Positions 1 through 6,638 of a stretch of 9,301 nt of DNA are shown in pieces. The notes below the pieces were generated by a model. It worked only from the letters and a program-made list of their open reading frames with translations. It ran no database searches and was not told the DNA's origin. The first letter of the stretch is position 1. Each line of letters starts with the position of its first letter. The stretch covers positions 185,328-194,628 of the forward strand of contig KL568543.1 of assembly GCA_000715605.1 (NCBI GenBank). The letters are read 5' to 3'. This DNA comes from Streptomyces speibonae (GTDB lineage: Bacteria > Actinomycetota > Actinomycetes > Streptomycetales > Streptomycetaceae). The translations under genes were made by a program, and so were the position numbers.

Positions 1-312
1 GCGCCCTCCTACTTCTCGGCCGGCGCCACCGGCTTCACCTCCGGGCTGGTCAACGTGGCCCCGTCCGTCTCACGCCGCATGCTCCAGGCACTGCGCGCCG
101 GCGACTACCCGGCCGCCATGAAGGTGTGGGAGCGGATCCGCCGCTTCGAGGAACTGCGCGCCGCCGACGGCTCCGCCGACAACGTCTCCGTCGTCAAGGA
201 GGCCCTCGCCTCCCTCGGCCTGTGCCGCCGCGACGTCCGCCCGCCCGGCCGGCCGCTTCCGCAGAGCGAGCGCGCCGAGGTCGCCGCCATCGCCGCCGGA
301 GGGCCCGGATGA
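1..312 (+). CDS. Dihydrodipicolinate synthase-superfamily aldolase/dehydratase, C-terminal part
   Basis: Only the last 103 residues are present; the reading frame is open from base 1, so the gene begins outside the window. The piece fits the C-terminus of DapA/N-acetylneuraminate-lyase (TIM-barrel Schiff-base) enzymes: a GATGFTSGLVNVAP segment near residues 8-21, a helical stretch with the GDYPAAMKVW pattern (about 36-45), VSVVKEAL at about 62-69, and a VRPP...L...ER closing motif. The catalytic lysine and tyrosine lie upstream and cannot be checked. The VSVVK and VRPP motifs recall 5-dehydro-4-deoxyglucarate dehydratases. With an IlvD/Edd sugar-acid dehydratase starting inside its stop codon, I infer a 2-keto-3-deoxy-sugar-acid dehydratase producing alpha-ketoglutarate semialdehyde. 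A lyase splitting the keto-deoxy acid into pyruvate and an aldehyde is the main alternative. The family is secure; the reaction is not. Confidence 0.82.
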   Translation, partial: APSYFSAGATGFTSGLVNVAPSVSRRMLQALRAGDYPAAMKVWERIRRFEELRAADGSADNVSVVKEALASLGLCRRDVRPPGRPLPQSERAEVAAIAAGGPG

Positions 313-2045
313 AGCCACCCGGGAAGAAGTCCCCCGAACAGCTCCGCAGCCACCACTGGTACGGCACGGACGGCCTGCGCTCCTTCAGCCACCGCGCCCG
401 CACCCGCCAGCTCGGCTATCTGCCCGAGGAACACCTGGGCAAGCCCGTCGTCGCGATCCTCAACACCTGGTCCGACATCAACCCCTGCCACGTCCATCTG
501 CGCGACCGCGCGCAGGCCGTGAAGCGGGGGGTGTGGCAGGCCGGCGGCTTCCCGCTGGAGTTTCCGGTCTCCACCCTCAGCGAGACCTTCCAGAAGCCGA
601 CCCCCATGCTCTACCGCAACCTCCTCGCCATGGAGACCGAGGAACTGCTGCGGTCCTACCCGGTCGACGGGGCCGTGCTGATGGGCGGCTGCGACAAGTC
701 CACGCCCGCCCTGCTGATGGGCGCCGCCAGCGCCGGCCTGCCCGCCGTCTTCGTGCCCGCCGGGCCCATGCTGCCCGGACACTGGCGCGGCGAGACCCTG
801 GGCTCCGGCACCGACATGTGGAAGTACTGGGACGACCGGCGGGCCGGCGTCATCGGCGACTGCGAGATGCAGGAACTGGAGAGCGGCCTGGCCCGCTCGC
901 CCGGCCACTGCATGACGATGGGGACGGCGTCCACGCTGACGGCCGCCGCGGAGGCCCTCGGCGTCACCGTGCCGGGCGCCTCCAGCATCCCGGCCGTCGA
1001 CTCCGGGCACGACCGGATGGCCGCGAAGGCCGGCATGACGATCGTCGAGCTGGTCCACAAGGGCCGGAAGCTGAGCGACGTCCTCACCGCGGAGGCCTTC
1101 CAGGACGCGGTGACGACCGTCCTCGGACTCGGCGGCTCCACCAACGCCGTCATCCATCTGATCGCCATGGCCCGGCGCGCCGGAGTCGAGCTCACCCTCG
1201 ACGACTTCGACCGCGTCGCCCGCACGGTCCCGGTGCTGGCCAACGTACGCCCCGGCGGACGGACGTACCTGATGGAGGACTTCCACTTCGCGGGCGGACT
1301 GCCCGGATTCCTCTCCCGGATACCCGACCTGCTCCGCCTGGAGCGGCCCACCGTCTGCCACGACACCCTGCGCGAGCAGATCGCCGGCGCGCGGGTGCAC
1401 GACGACGACGTCATCCGTCCCCGCGGCAACCCGGTCGCGCCCGAGGGCGGGGTCGCCGTGCTGCGCGGCAACCTCTGCCCGGACGGCGCCGTCATCAAGC
1501 ACATCGCCGCCGCGCCGCACCTGCTGCGGCACACCGGCCCCGCCGTCGTCTTCGACGACTACCGGCAGATGCAGCGGACCATCGACGACCCGGCGCTGGA
1601 CATCACCGCCGACAGCGTGCTGGTGCTGCGCAACGCGGGACCCAAGGGCGGGCCCGGCATGCCGGAGTACGGGATGCTGCCGCTGCCCGAACACCTGCTC
1701 AAGCAGGGCGTGCGGGACATGGTGCGGATCTCCGACGCCCGGATGAGCGGCACGAGTTACGGCACCTGCGTGCTGCACATCGCTCCGGAGTCGTACGTCG
1801 GCGGGCCGCTGGCCCTGGTGCGCACCGGGGACCTGATCACCCTCGACGTCGAGAACCGCACGCTCCGGCTCGAGGTGGACGACGCGGAGCTGGCACGCCG
1901 CAGGGCGCGGTGGACGCCCCCGCCCGTGCGCCACGAGCGCGGCTACGGCGCGCTGTACCACGACCAGATCACCCAGGCGGACACCGGCTGCGACTTCGAG
2001 TTCCTCGCCCGCCCGGGCGCCGTGCGGGACCCCTACGCCGGCTGA
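309..2045 (+). CDS. IlvD/Edd-family sugar-acid dehydratase, L-arabinonate dehydratase-like
   Basis: 578 residues, the usual length for this family. It would dehydrate an aldonic acid (L-arabinonate or a similar pentonate/hexonate) to the 2-keto-3-deoxy acid in the cytoplasm. Three cysteines expected to hold a [2Fe-2S] cluster are visible: C60 in INPCH, C128 in GGCDKS and C201 in GHCMTMG. These lie within one residue of the ligand positions I recall for Rhizobium L-arabinonate dehydratase. K130 follows C128 and would be the carbamylated metal-ligand lysine; S480 in SDARMSG fits the proposed catalytic serine. Family signatures VLGLGGSTNA (271-280) and NAGPKGGPGMPE (442-453) are present. The opening segment (SHHWYGTDGLRSFSHR) is typical of sugar-acid members, not of branched-chain IlvD. 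The ATG overlaps the upstream lyase stop as ATGA, indicating translational coupling. An in-frame open stretch runs upstream to 126, but the ATGA start gives the family N-terminus. Substrate is inferred. Confidence 0.9.
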   Translation: MKPPGKKSPEQLRSHHWYGTDGLRSFSHRARTRQLGYLPEEHLGKPVVAILNTWSDINPCHVHLRDRAQAVKRGVWQAGGFPLEFPVSTLSETFQKPTPMLYRNLLAMETEELLRSYPVDGAVLMGGCDKSTPALLMGAASAGLPAVFVPAGPMLPGHWRGETLGSGTDMWKYWDDRRAGVIGDCEMQELESGLARSPGHCMTMGTASTLTAAAEALGVTVPGASSIPAVDSGHDRMAAKAGMTIVELVHKGRKLSDVLTAEAFQDAVTTVLGLGGSTNAVIHLIAMARRAGVELTLDDFDRVARTVPVLANVRPGGRTYLMEDFHFAGGLPGFLSRIPDLLRLERPTVCHDTLREQIAGARVHDDDVIRPRGNPVAPEGGVAVLRGNLCPDGAVIKHIAAAPHLLRHTGPAVVFDDYRQMQRTIDDPALDITADSVLVLRNAGPKGGPGMPEYGMLPLPEHLLKQGVRDMVRISDARMSGTSYGTCVLHIAPESYVGGPLALVRTGDLITLDVENRTLRLEVDDAELARRRARWTPPPVRHERGYGALYHDQITQADTGCDFEFLARPGAVRDPYAG

Positions 2046-2170
2046 CCCGCCGCCCGCCTCCGCGTACCGTCTGCGAATCCGTAACACGACCCACACCTGA
2101 ACGAGGTTCAGCGCGGGCGCAATCAGCCGGCAGCCACCCATCGATCTTCCCGTCGGCGAGGAGCAGTCGC
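2046..2170 (+). promoter_or_regulatory. Intergenic region with 15-bp palindrome upstream of purine permease
   Basis: This 125-base gap ends with a ribosome binding site, GAGGAG at 2158-2163, seven bases before the permease ATG. It contains a perfect inverted repeat at 2097-2111: arms CTGAAC and GTTCAG around a GAG spacer, about 60 bases before the start codon, as expected of a transcription-factor operator. No convincing -10/-35 pair and no terminator-like hairpin after the dehydratase were seen, so read-through from the upstream operon is possible. The regulator is unknown. Confidence 0.4.
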
Positions 2171-3622
2171 ATGTCCGAGGCGCAGCAGAAGACCGGCCGG
2201 CCGGCCGCCGGACCACCCGCCGTGCACGGCCTCGACCGGTATTTCCGGATATCCGAGCGCGGGTCCACGTTCGCCCGGGAGATACGCGGCGGCTTCGCCA
2301 CGTTCTTCACCATGGCCTACATCCTGGTGCTCAACCCCCTCATCCTGGGCAGCGCCGAGGACAAGTTCGGCGAGCAGCTCGACGCCGTGCAGCTCACCAC
2401 CGCCACCGCCCTGGTGGCCGCCGTGATGACCGTCGTCATGGGGGTCGGGGGCAATCTGCCGCTCGCGCTCGCCGCCGGACTGGGCCTGAACGCCGTCGTC
2501 GCCTTCCAGATCGCCCCCCTGATGAGCTGGGACGACGCGATGGGCCTGATCGTGCTGGAGGGCCTGCTCATCTGCCTCCTGGTGGTGACCGGGCTGCGCG
2601 AGGCCGTCATGCACGCCATCCCGCAGCCGCTGAAGCAGGCGATCAGTGTCGGGATCGGCCTGTTCATCGCCCTCATCGGCTTCGTCGACGCCGGCTTCGT
2701 CAGCCGCGTCCCGGACGCCGCGGGCACCACCGTGCCGGTCCAGCTGGGCGGCACCGGCACCCTCACCGGCTGGCCGATGCTCGTGTTCTGCCTCGGCGTG
2801 CTGCTCACCGTCGCCCTGCTGGCCCGCAAGGTGCGCGGCGCCATCCTCATCAGCATCGTCACCATGACGCTGGTGGCGATCGTGATCAACGCGCTCGCCG
2901 ACGTCCGTACCTGGGGACTGACCACCCCCGAGTGGCCCGACCGGATCGTCGGCACCCCCGACTTCGGCCTCATCGGCGAGTTCAGCCTGTTCGGCGCGTT
3001 CGGACAGGCCGGCGCCGTCACCGTCGTCCTGCTGGTGTTCACGCTGATCCTGTCCGACTTCTTCGACACCATGGGCACCGTCGTCGGCGTCAGCGCCGAG
3101 GCCGGGCTGCTCGACGAGCAGGGCAGGGTCCCGGGCCTGGGCCGGGTGCTGCTCATCGACGGTGCCGCGGCCGTCGCGGGCGGTGCCTCCTCCGCCTCCT
3201 CGGCGACCTCGTACATCGAGTCGGCGGCCGGTGTCGGCGAGGGGGCCCGCACCGGCTTCGCCAACCTGGTCACCGGCTCACTGTTCGGCCTGGCGCTGTT
3301 CCTGACCCCGCTGCTGACCATCGTCCCGCTCCAGGCGGCGGCCCCGGCGCTGGTCGCCGTCGGCTTCCTGATGATGACCCAGGTCAAACACATCGAGTGG
3401 GACCGCTACGAGATCGCCGTTCCGGCGTTCCTCACCATCGCGGTGATGCCGTTCACCTACTCCATCACCAACGGCATCGGCGCCGGTTTCGTCGCCTACG
3501 TCGTCGTCAAGACGGTGCTGGGCCGGGCGAAGGAGGTCCACTGGCTGCTGTGGGGCGCCTCCGCGCTGTTCCTGGTGTACTTCGCGATCGACCCGGTCGA
3601 GCAGCTCCTCGGCGTGAGCTGA
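2171..3622 (+). CDS. NCS2-family purine permease (AzgA/PbuG type)
   Basis: 483-residue inner-membrane protein with many hydrophobic segments (roughly 42-60, 76-110, 124-140, 155-172, 201-218, 222-240, 281-296, 326-340, 366-402, 416-446, 458-472), fitting the 12-14-helix fold of nucleobase:cation symporters. AzgA-branch signatures are clear: LGLNAVVAF (104-112), SDFFDTMGTVVGVSAEAGLLD (295-315, conserved acidic and polar residues of the substrate site) and SATSYIESAAGVGEGARTG (344-362). These point to uptake of hypoxanthine, guanine or adenine rather than uracil or xanthine, but the exact base cannot be read from sequence. The ATG is set by GAGGAG seven bases upstream. It stands as its own unit between a palindrome-containing leader and a strong bidirectional hairpin. 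A link to the adjacent sugar-acid genes is not obvious. Confidence 0.93.
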   Translation: MSEAQQKTGRPAAGPPAVHGLDRYFRISERGSTFAREIRGGFATFFTMAYILVLNPLILGSAEDKFGEQLDAVQLTTATALVAAVMTVVMGVGGNLPLALAAGLGLNAVVAFQIAPLMSWDDAMGLIVLEGLLICLLVVTGLREAVMHAIPQPLKQAISVGIGLFIALIGFVDAGFVSRVPDAAGTTVPVQLGGTGTLTGWPMLVFCLGVLLTVALLARKVRGAILISIVTMTLVAIVINALADVRTWGLTTPEWPDRIVGTPDFGLIGEFSLFGAFGQAGAVTVVLLVFTLILSDFFDTMGTVVGVSAEAGLLDEQGRVPGLGRVLLIDGAAAVAGGASSASSATSYIESAAGVGEGARTGFANLVTGSLFGLALFLTPLLTIVPLQAAAPALVAVGFLMMTQVKHIEWDRYEIAVPAFLTIAVMPFTYSITNGIGAGFVAYVVVKTVLGRAKEVHWLLWGASALFLVYFAIDPVEQLLGVS

Positions 3623-3630
3623 CACAGGAT

Positions 3631-3666
3631 GACGGGCCGCCCCCGGGGGGGAGAGGGCGGCCCGTC
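3631..3666. terminator. Bidirectional hairpin terminator between convergent genes
   Basis: A perfect 12-bp stem: GACGGGCCGCCC at 3631-3642 pairs with GGGCGGCCCGTC at 3655-3666, around a 12-base G-rich loop. It lies 8 bases after the permease stop and 29 bases beyond the convergent penicillin-binding-protein stop, so it can serve both transcripts. There is no U-tract, which is common for terminators in high-GC actinobacteria. Confidence 0.85.
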
Positions 3667-3695
3667 CGTAGAGACGGCCTGACGGTCCGAAAGGT

Positions 3696-5153
3696 TCACT
3701 CCCGCAGCGCGGCTTCCATCGCCGCCTTGGCGATGGGCGCCGCAAGACCGTTGCCGCTGACCTCCGAGCGGGCCGCGTCCGACTGCTCCACCACGACTGC
3801 CACGGCGACCTCCCGGTCCGAGGTGTCCGACGTGGCGTACGAGGTGAACCACGCGTAGGGGACCTGGCTGTTGTTCTCGCCGTGCTGCGCGGTGCCGGTC
3901 TTGCCGCCGACGGTGGCGCCCTCGATCCGCGCGTTGGATCCCGTGCCCTCCTCGACGACCGTCTCCATCGCCGACCGGAGCTGCTCGGCGGTGGCGGCGC
4001 TGACGATCCGCCGGGTGCCGGCCTCCTCGTCGTAGTCCTTCAGCACATCGCCGCCCTGGTCGGTGACCCGGCTGACCATATGGGGCGACACCATCTCCCC
4101 GCCGTTCGCCAGCGCCGCCGACACCATCGCGATCTGCAGCGGGGTGGCGGTCACGTCGAACTGGCCGATGCCGGTGAGCGCGGTCTGCGACGGCTCCATG
4201 TCCGTGGGGTACACGCTGGTCCAGGCGCGCACCGGCACGTCCTGCGTCTCGTCGTTGAAGCCGAACTTCTCGGCCATCGCCCGCACCTTGTCCTGGCCCA
4301 GGGTGACCGCCGTCTTCGCGAAGACGTTGTTGCAGGAGTACTGGAGCGCGACGCGGAGCGAGGCGTTCTCGCAGGGCGCGTCGGGGGTCTCGTTGGTGAG
4401 GTCGGTGACGGTGCCCGGCAGCCGGTACGGGTCGGGGCTGTCGGTCCTCTCGTCCACCGACGCGTACAGCCCGTCCTCCAGCGCGGCGGCCGCGACGACC
4501 AGCTTGAACGTCGAACCCGGCGGCAGCGGCTGGCGCAGCGCCCGGTTGGTGAGCGGCTTGTCCGGGTCCGTGGTGAGCTTCTCCCAGGCCTCACCCGCGG
4601 TGTTGGCGTCGGTCAGCGACTCCGGGTCGTACGACGGCGTCGACACCACCGCGAGGATCCGGCCCGTCCTCGGGTCGATGGCGACGGCCGCGCCCTTCTT
4701 GTCGCCCAGGGCCTCGTACGCCGCCTTCTGCACCGCGGGGTCGATGGTCGTCACCACGTTGCCCGGATCGGCCCGCCGGTTGGTGACGGTGTCCATCACC
4801 GTCCTCAGCCGCGGGTCCGTGCCGTTGAGCAGATCCGCGTAGATGCCCTCCAGCTGCGTGGGGGCGTAGGCCTGCGAGGCGTAGCCCGTCACGGCCGCGT
4901 ACAGCGGGCCGTTCTCGTACGTGCGCCGGTACGCGAGATCGCCTCCCTTCGTGCGCGCCGAGCCGGTGACCGGCTCCCCGGCCACGATGATGTCGCCCAG
5001 CGGCTCGGCGTACGTCTCGATCGCGTTGCGCCGGTTGTCGTTGTCGTCCGCCAGTGCCCGGCCGTCGTAGAACTGCACCCAGGTCGCCCTGATCAGCAGG
5101 GCGAACACCAGCAGCAGCGTGAAGACCGAGGCACGTCTGATCGTCTTGTTCAT
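3696..5153 (-). CDS. PbpA-type class B penicillin-binding protein (D,D-transpeptidase)
   Basis: 485 residues, the size of the short actinobacterial PbpA group; it lacks a glycosyltransferase domain. Residues 9-27 form a single N-terminal membrane anchor, so the rest would lie outside the membrane. Residues about 40-130 are a reduced PBP dimerisation region and about 154-485 the transpeptidase. All three active-site motifs are intact: STFK at 214-217 (nucleophile S214), SCN at 273-275 and KTGT at 418-421. It would cross-link peptidoglycan. The start MNKTIRR was chosen because it matches the conserved N-terminus of PbpA homologues. An ATG 33 bases upstream (5186) adds 11 residues and has a closer AAGGGA, so it cannot be excluded. 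No rodA/ftsW or kinase gene lies beside it, unlike the classical pbpA cluster, so this may be a stand-alone paralogue. It is bounded downstream by the shared hairpin. Confidence 0.92.
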   Translation of the reverse strand: MNKTIRRASVFTLLLVFALLIRATWVQFYDGRALADDNDNRRNAIETYAEPLGDIIVAGEPVTGSARTKGGDLAYRRTYENGPLYAAVTGYASQAYAPTQLEGIYADLLNGTDPRLRTVMDTVTNRRADPGNVVTTIDPAVQKAAYEALGDKKGAAVAIDPRTGRILAVVSTPSYDPESLTDANTAGEAWEKLTTDPDKPLTNRALRQPLPPGSTFKLVVAAAALEDGLYASVDERTDSPDPYRLPGTVTDLTNETPDAPCENASLRVALQYSCNNVFAKTAVTLGQDKVRAMAEKFGFNDETQDVPVRAWTSVYPTDMEPSQTALTGIGQFDVTATPLQIAMVSAALANGGEMVSPHMVSRVTDQGGDVLKDYDEEAGTRRIVSAATAEQLRSAMETVVEEGTGSNARIEGATVGGKTGTAQHGENNSQVPYAWFTSYATSDTSDREVAVAVVVEQSDAARSEVSGNGLAAPIAKAAMEAALRE

Positions 5154-5300
5154 CGCGTCCGGACAGACGAACGAAAGGGGGCGCATCGTTCCCTTGCGCC
5201 CGGTTTCTCATCGCGCGTTCATGAAGCGGACCAACGGGCCGGGCCCCGGCGGCTCCGGCGTGGCGTCGCCCACCGCCGTCGCCGCCGGGTGCCGTCGGGG
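5154..5300 (-). promoter_or_regulatory. Leader of the PBP gene, with inverted repeat over the alternative start
   Basis: 147-base gap between the CHRD lipoprotein and the PBP, both on the minus strand. GGGCGCA (5179-5185) and TGCGCCC (5195-5201) form perfect 7-bp arms around 9 bases, enclosing AAGGGA and the alternative ATG at 5184-5186. As RNA this would form a hairpin over that initiation region; as DNA it could be an operator. No convincing promoter hexamers were recognised, nor a clear terminator after the lipoprotein gene. Confidence 0.35.
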
Positions 5301-5954
5301 CTACTGGACCGATCCGACCACGGAGTCGAGGGTGTCCGCGGTGATGTGGTCCGGTATCTGGACGCCGGAGGGCAGCTTGTAGGCCTGCCCGCGGACCGCT
5401 CCGCCGGGGAACTCGTCGGTGTGGAGGTTGAAGTACCAGTTCTGCGGGTTGGTCTTGATGCCCTCCAGCAGATCGTGGTCCTTGACGGTGACCGTGCCGT
5501 GGGCGAACCTGCTGCCGTCCGCCAGCCGCTCGGTGAAGAACGGGATCTTCACATCGCCGTTCACGCCCTTCGCGCCCTGGTGAAGGTGGCCGAGGGTGGG
5601 CGTCTCGGTGCCGGTGAAGGTGAAGGCGTAGGAGACCTGATCGCCCTGGATGCGCATGAGGGCGAGCCCCTGCCCGTCCTTGTCGCCCACGGCCTTGCCC
5701 TCGACCGGGACCTCGTTGGCACCGTTGAGGACCGAGCCGAAGAAGGCGGCGTCCTTCTTGTTGCCCGCCCACTCCCCGGCGCCCCCGGCGCCGGCTCCGC
5801 CGCCCTCGTGGCCCGAGCCGTCGGGGGAGTGCGTGCCCGAGCCGCCGGAGCCGCCGACGTTGTCGCTCGCGGTGTCCTCGCCCTGGCAGGCCGTCAGCAG
5901 CAGGGCGCTGGTCACGGCGGACGCGGCGATAAGGGCAAGTCGCTTGTTCAGCAT
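5301..5954 (-). CDS. CHRD-domain lipoprotein
   Basis: 217 residues. The N-terminus is a lipoprotein signal peptide: MLNKR, a hydrophobic core, then lipobox LTAC with C23 as the predicted lipidated residue, so the mature protein should be anchored on the outer face of the membrane. Residues 31-62 are a low-complexity Gly/Ser linker. About 69-193 form a CHRD (chordin) domain: NGANEVP at 77-83, a central beta-rich part with GHLHQGAKGVNGDV (122-135), and a closing WYFNLHTDEFPGGAVRGQ (173-190). CHRD domains occur widely in secreted bacterial proteins, usually without known function; the conserved histidines (H123, H125, H178) make metal or ligand binding conceivable, which is my inference. The short extension after 195 (ITADTLDSVVGSVQ) is not a known domain to me. 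AGAGG lies about 12 bases before the ATG. The downstream neighbour on the same strand is a PBP, so a cell-envelope role is plausible but unproven. Confidence 0.9.
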   Translation of the reverse strand: MLNKRLALIAASAVTSALLLTACQGEDTASDNVGGSGGSGTHSPDGSGHEGGGAGAGGAGEWAGNKKDAAFFGSVLNGANEVPVEGKAVGDKDGQGLALMRIQGDQVSYAFTFTGTETPTLGHLHQGAKGVNGDVKIPFFTERLADGSRFAHGTVTVKDHDLLEGIKTNPQNWYFNLHTDEFPGGAVRGQAYKLPSGVQIPDHITADTLDSVVGSVQ

Positions 5955-6161
5955 GGCAGTTGGGACCTCTCGCTAGGGACTGCCCCGCCCGGTGCGGGGC
6001 CCGTCACCCATGGAGAACGGAGGTATCCGGGGCACGTATCAGCCGATGACACGCCTGTGACGTTCTCCGGACGATTCAGGAGCAGTCCGGACACGCCGGT
6101 GATGGTCGAAACAATCCAAGGAAACGCCCCGTGCCGCTCCCGCCGCGAGGAGGAGGGCCGG
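5955..6161 (-). promoter_or_regulatory. Repeat-rich upstream region of the CHRD lipoprotein gene
   Basis: 207-base gap after the GNAT gene. Two near-identical 13-mers, GACACGCCTGTGA (6048-6060) and GACACGCCGGTGA (6090-6102), lie 42 bases apart in the same orientation. TCCGGAC occurs at 6066-6072 and 6086-6092, 20 bases apart; as an inverted pair (TCCGGAC/GTCCGGA) it forms 7-bp arms around 12 bases. Nearer the gene, GCCCCG/CGGGGC (5982-6000) could form a 6-bp stem, and GGCAGT (5955-5960)/ACTGCC (5979-5984) flank the ribosome binding site. Spacings near whole helical turns suggest operators. No sigma-factor promoter was assigned with confidence. Confidence 0.4.
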
Positions 6162-6635
6162 TCAGGTGTCCAGGGTGAGGACCAGTTCGGCGATCTCGGC
6201 TCCGCGGGCGGGTGCGTAGCCCGAGGCGTGGGCGGAAACCTCGAAGCCGCAGTGCTCCAGTACGCGCCGCGACCCCGTGTTGTCCGCGGCCACGCGTGCG
6301 TACAGCGGGCGTTCGGTCACCTCGGTGAGCAGGGCGCGCAGGGCGGTCGTGGCGATGCCCTTGCCCCAGTGGGCGCGGTCGACCCAGTACGTCACCTCGC
6401 GCTCGCCCGGCTCGCCGTAGACCGACACGTGCCCCGCCACGTCACCGTCGGCCAGCACCGTGCGCACCACGATCTGAGGCGAGCTGCGGATGTGCGCCCA
6501 GTGGGCGTCGAAGCGGTCCTGGTCGGCGGGGTCCTCGGGGGTGAAGGCCGCCATGCGCAGCGCCTCGGGGTCGTTCAGCTGCCGGTAGAAGACGGGCAGA
6601 TCGCTGTCGTGCACCGGGCGCAGGGCGATGTCCAC
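6162..6635 (-). CDS. GNAT-family N-acetyltransferase
   Basis: 157 residues, a single GNAT domain of the RimJ/RimL-like (Acetyltransf_3) type. It would move an acetyl group from acetyl-CoA to an amine; the acceptor is unknown. The acetyl-CoA-binding motif A is YWVDRAHWGKGIATTAL (83-99), containing the pyrophosphate-binding GKGIAT. Motif B is ARVAADNTGSRRVLEHCGF (113-131), where the N119 region and the CGF end are typical. The first residues (IALRPVHDSDLPVFYRQLND) are the usual opening of this subgroup. It starts with GTG; AGGAGG nine bases upstream decides this start and lies within the final codons of the IclR gene, whose stop is only three bases before the GTG. The two genes are therefore almost certainly cotranscribed and translationally coupled. 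Whether the enzyme has anything to do with the IclR-controlled pathway is not visible. Confidence 0.9.
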   Translation of the reverse strand: MDIALRPVHDSDLPVFYRQLNDPEALRMAAFTPEDPADQDRFDAHWAHIRSSPQIVVRTVLADGDVAGHVSVYGEPGEREVTYWVDRAHWGKGIATTALRALLTEVTERPLYARVAADNTGSRRVLEHCGFEVSAHASGYAPARGAEIAELVLTLDT

Positions 6636-6638
6636 GGG

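Noticed and set aside
2081..2096. Possible GlnR nitrogen-regulator box (GTAAC followed by six bases)
   Set aside because: The second half-site reads CACAC rather than GAAAC, and no further half-sites follow, so the match is too weak.
533..2170. Open frame extending the purine permease far upstream through the dehydratase gene
   Set aside because: The extension is Arg/Pro/Ala-rich and overlaps a clear IlvD/Edd gene in another frame; the permease has its own ribosome binding site at 2158-2163 and a family-typical N-terminus at 2171.
105..2216. Minus-strand 700-codon frame antisense to the lyase and dehydratase
   Set aside because: Composition is low-complexity and no homology pattern is visible; the plus-strand genes carry complete motifs.
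5238..5250. GC palindrome GCCGGG-C-CCCGGC as terminator for the CHRD gene
   Set aside because: A one-base spacer cannot form that full stem as a hairpin, and such GC palindromes are common in this composition.
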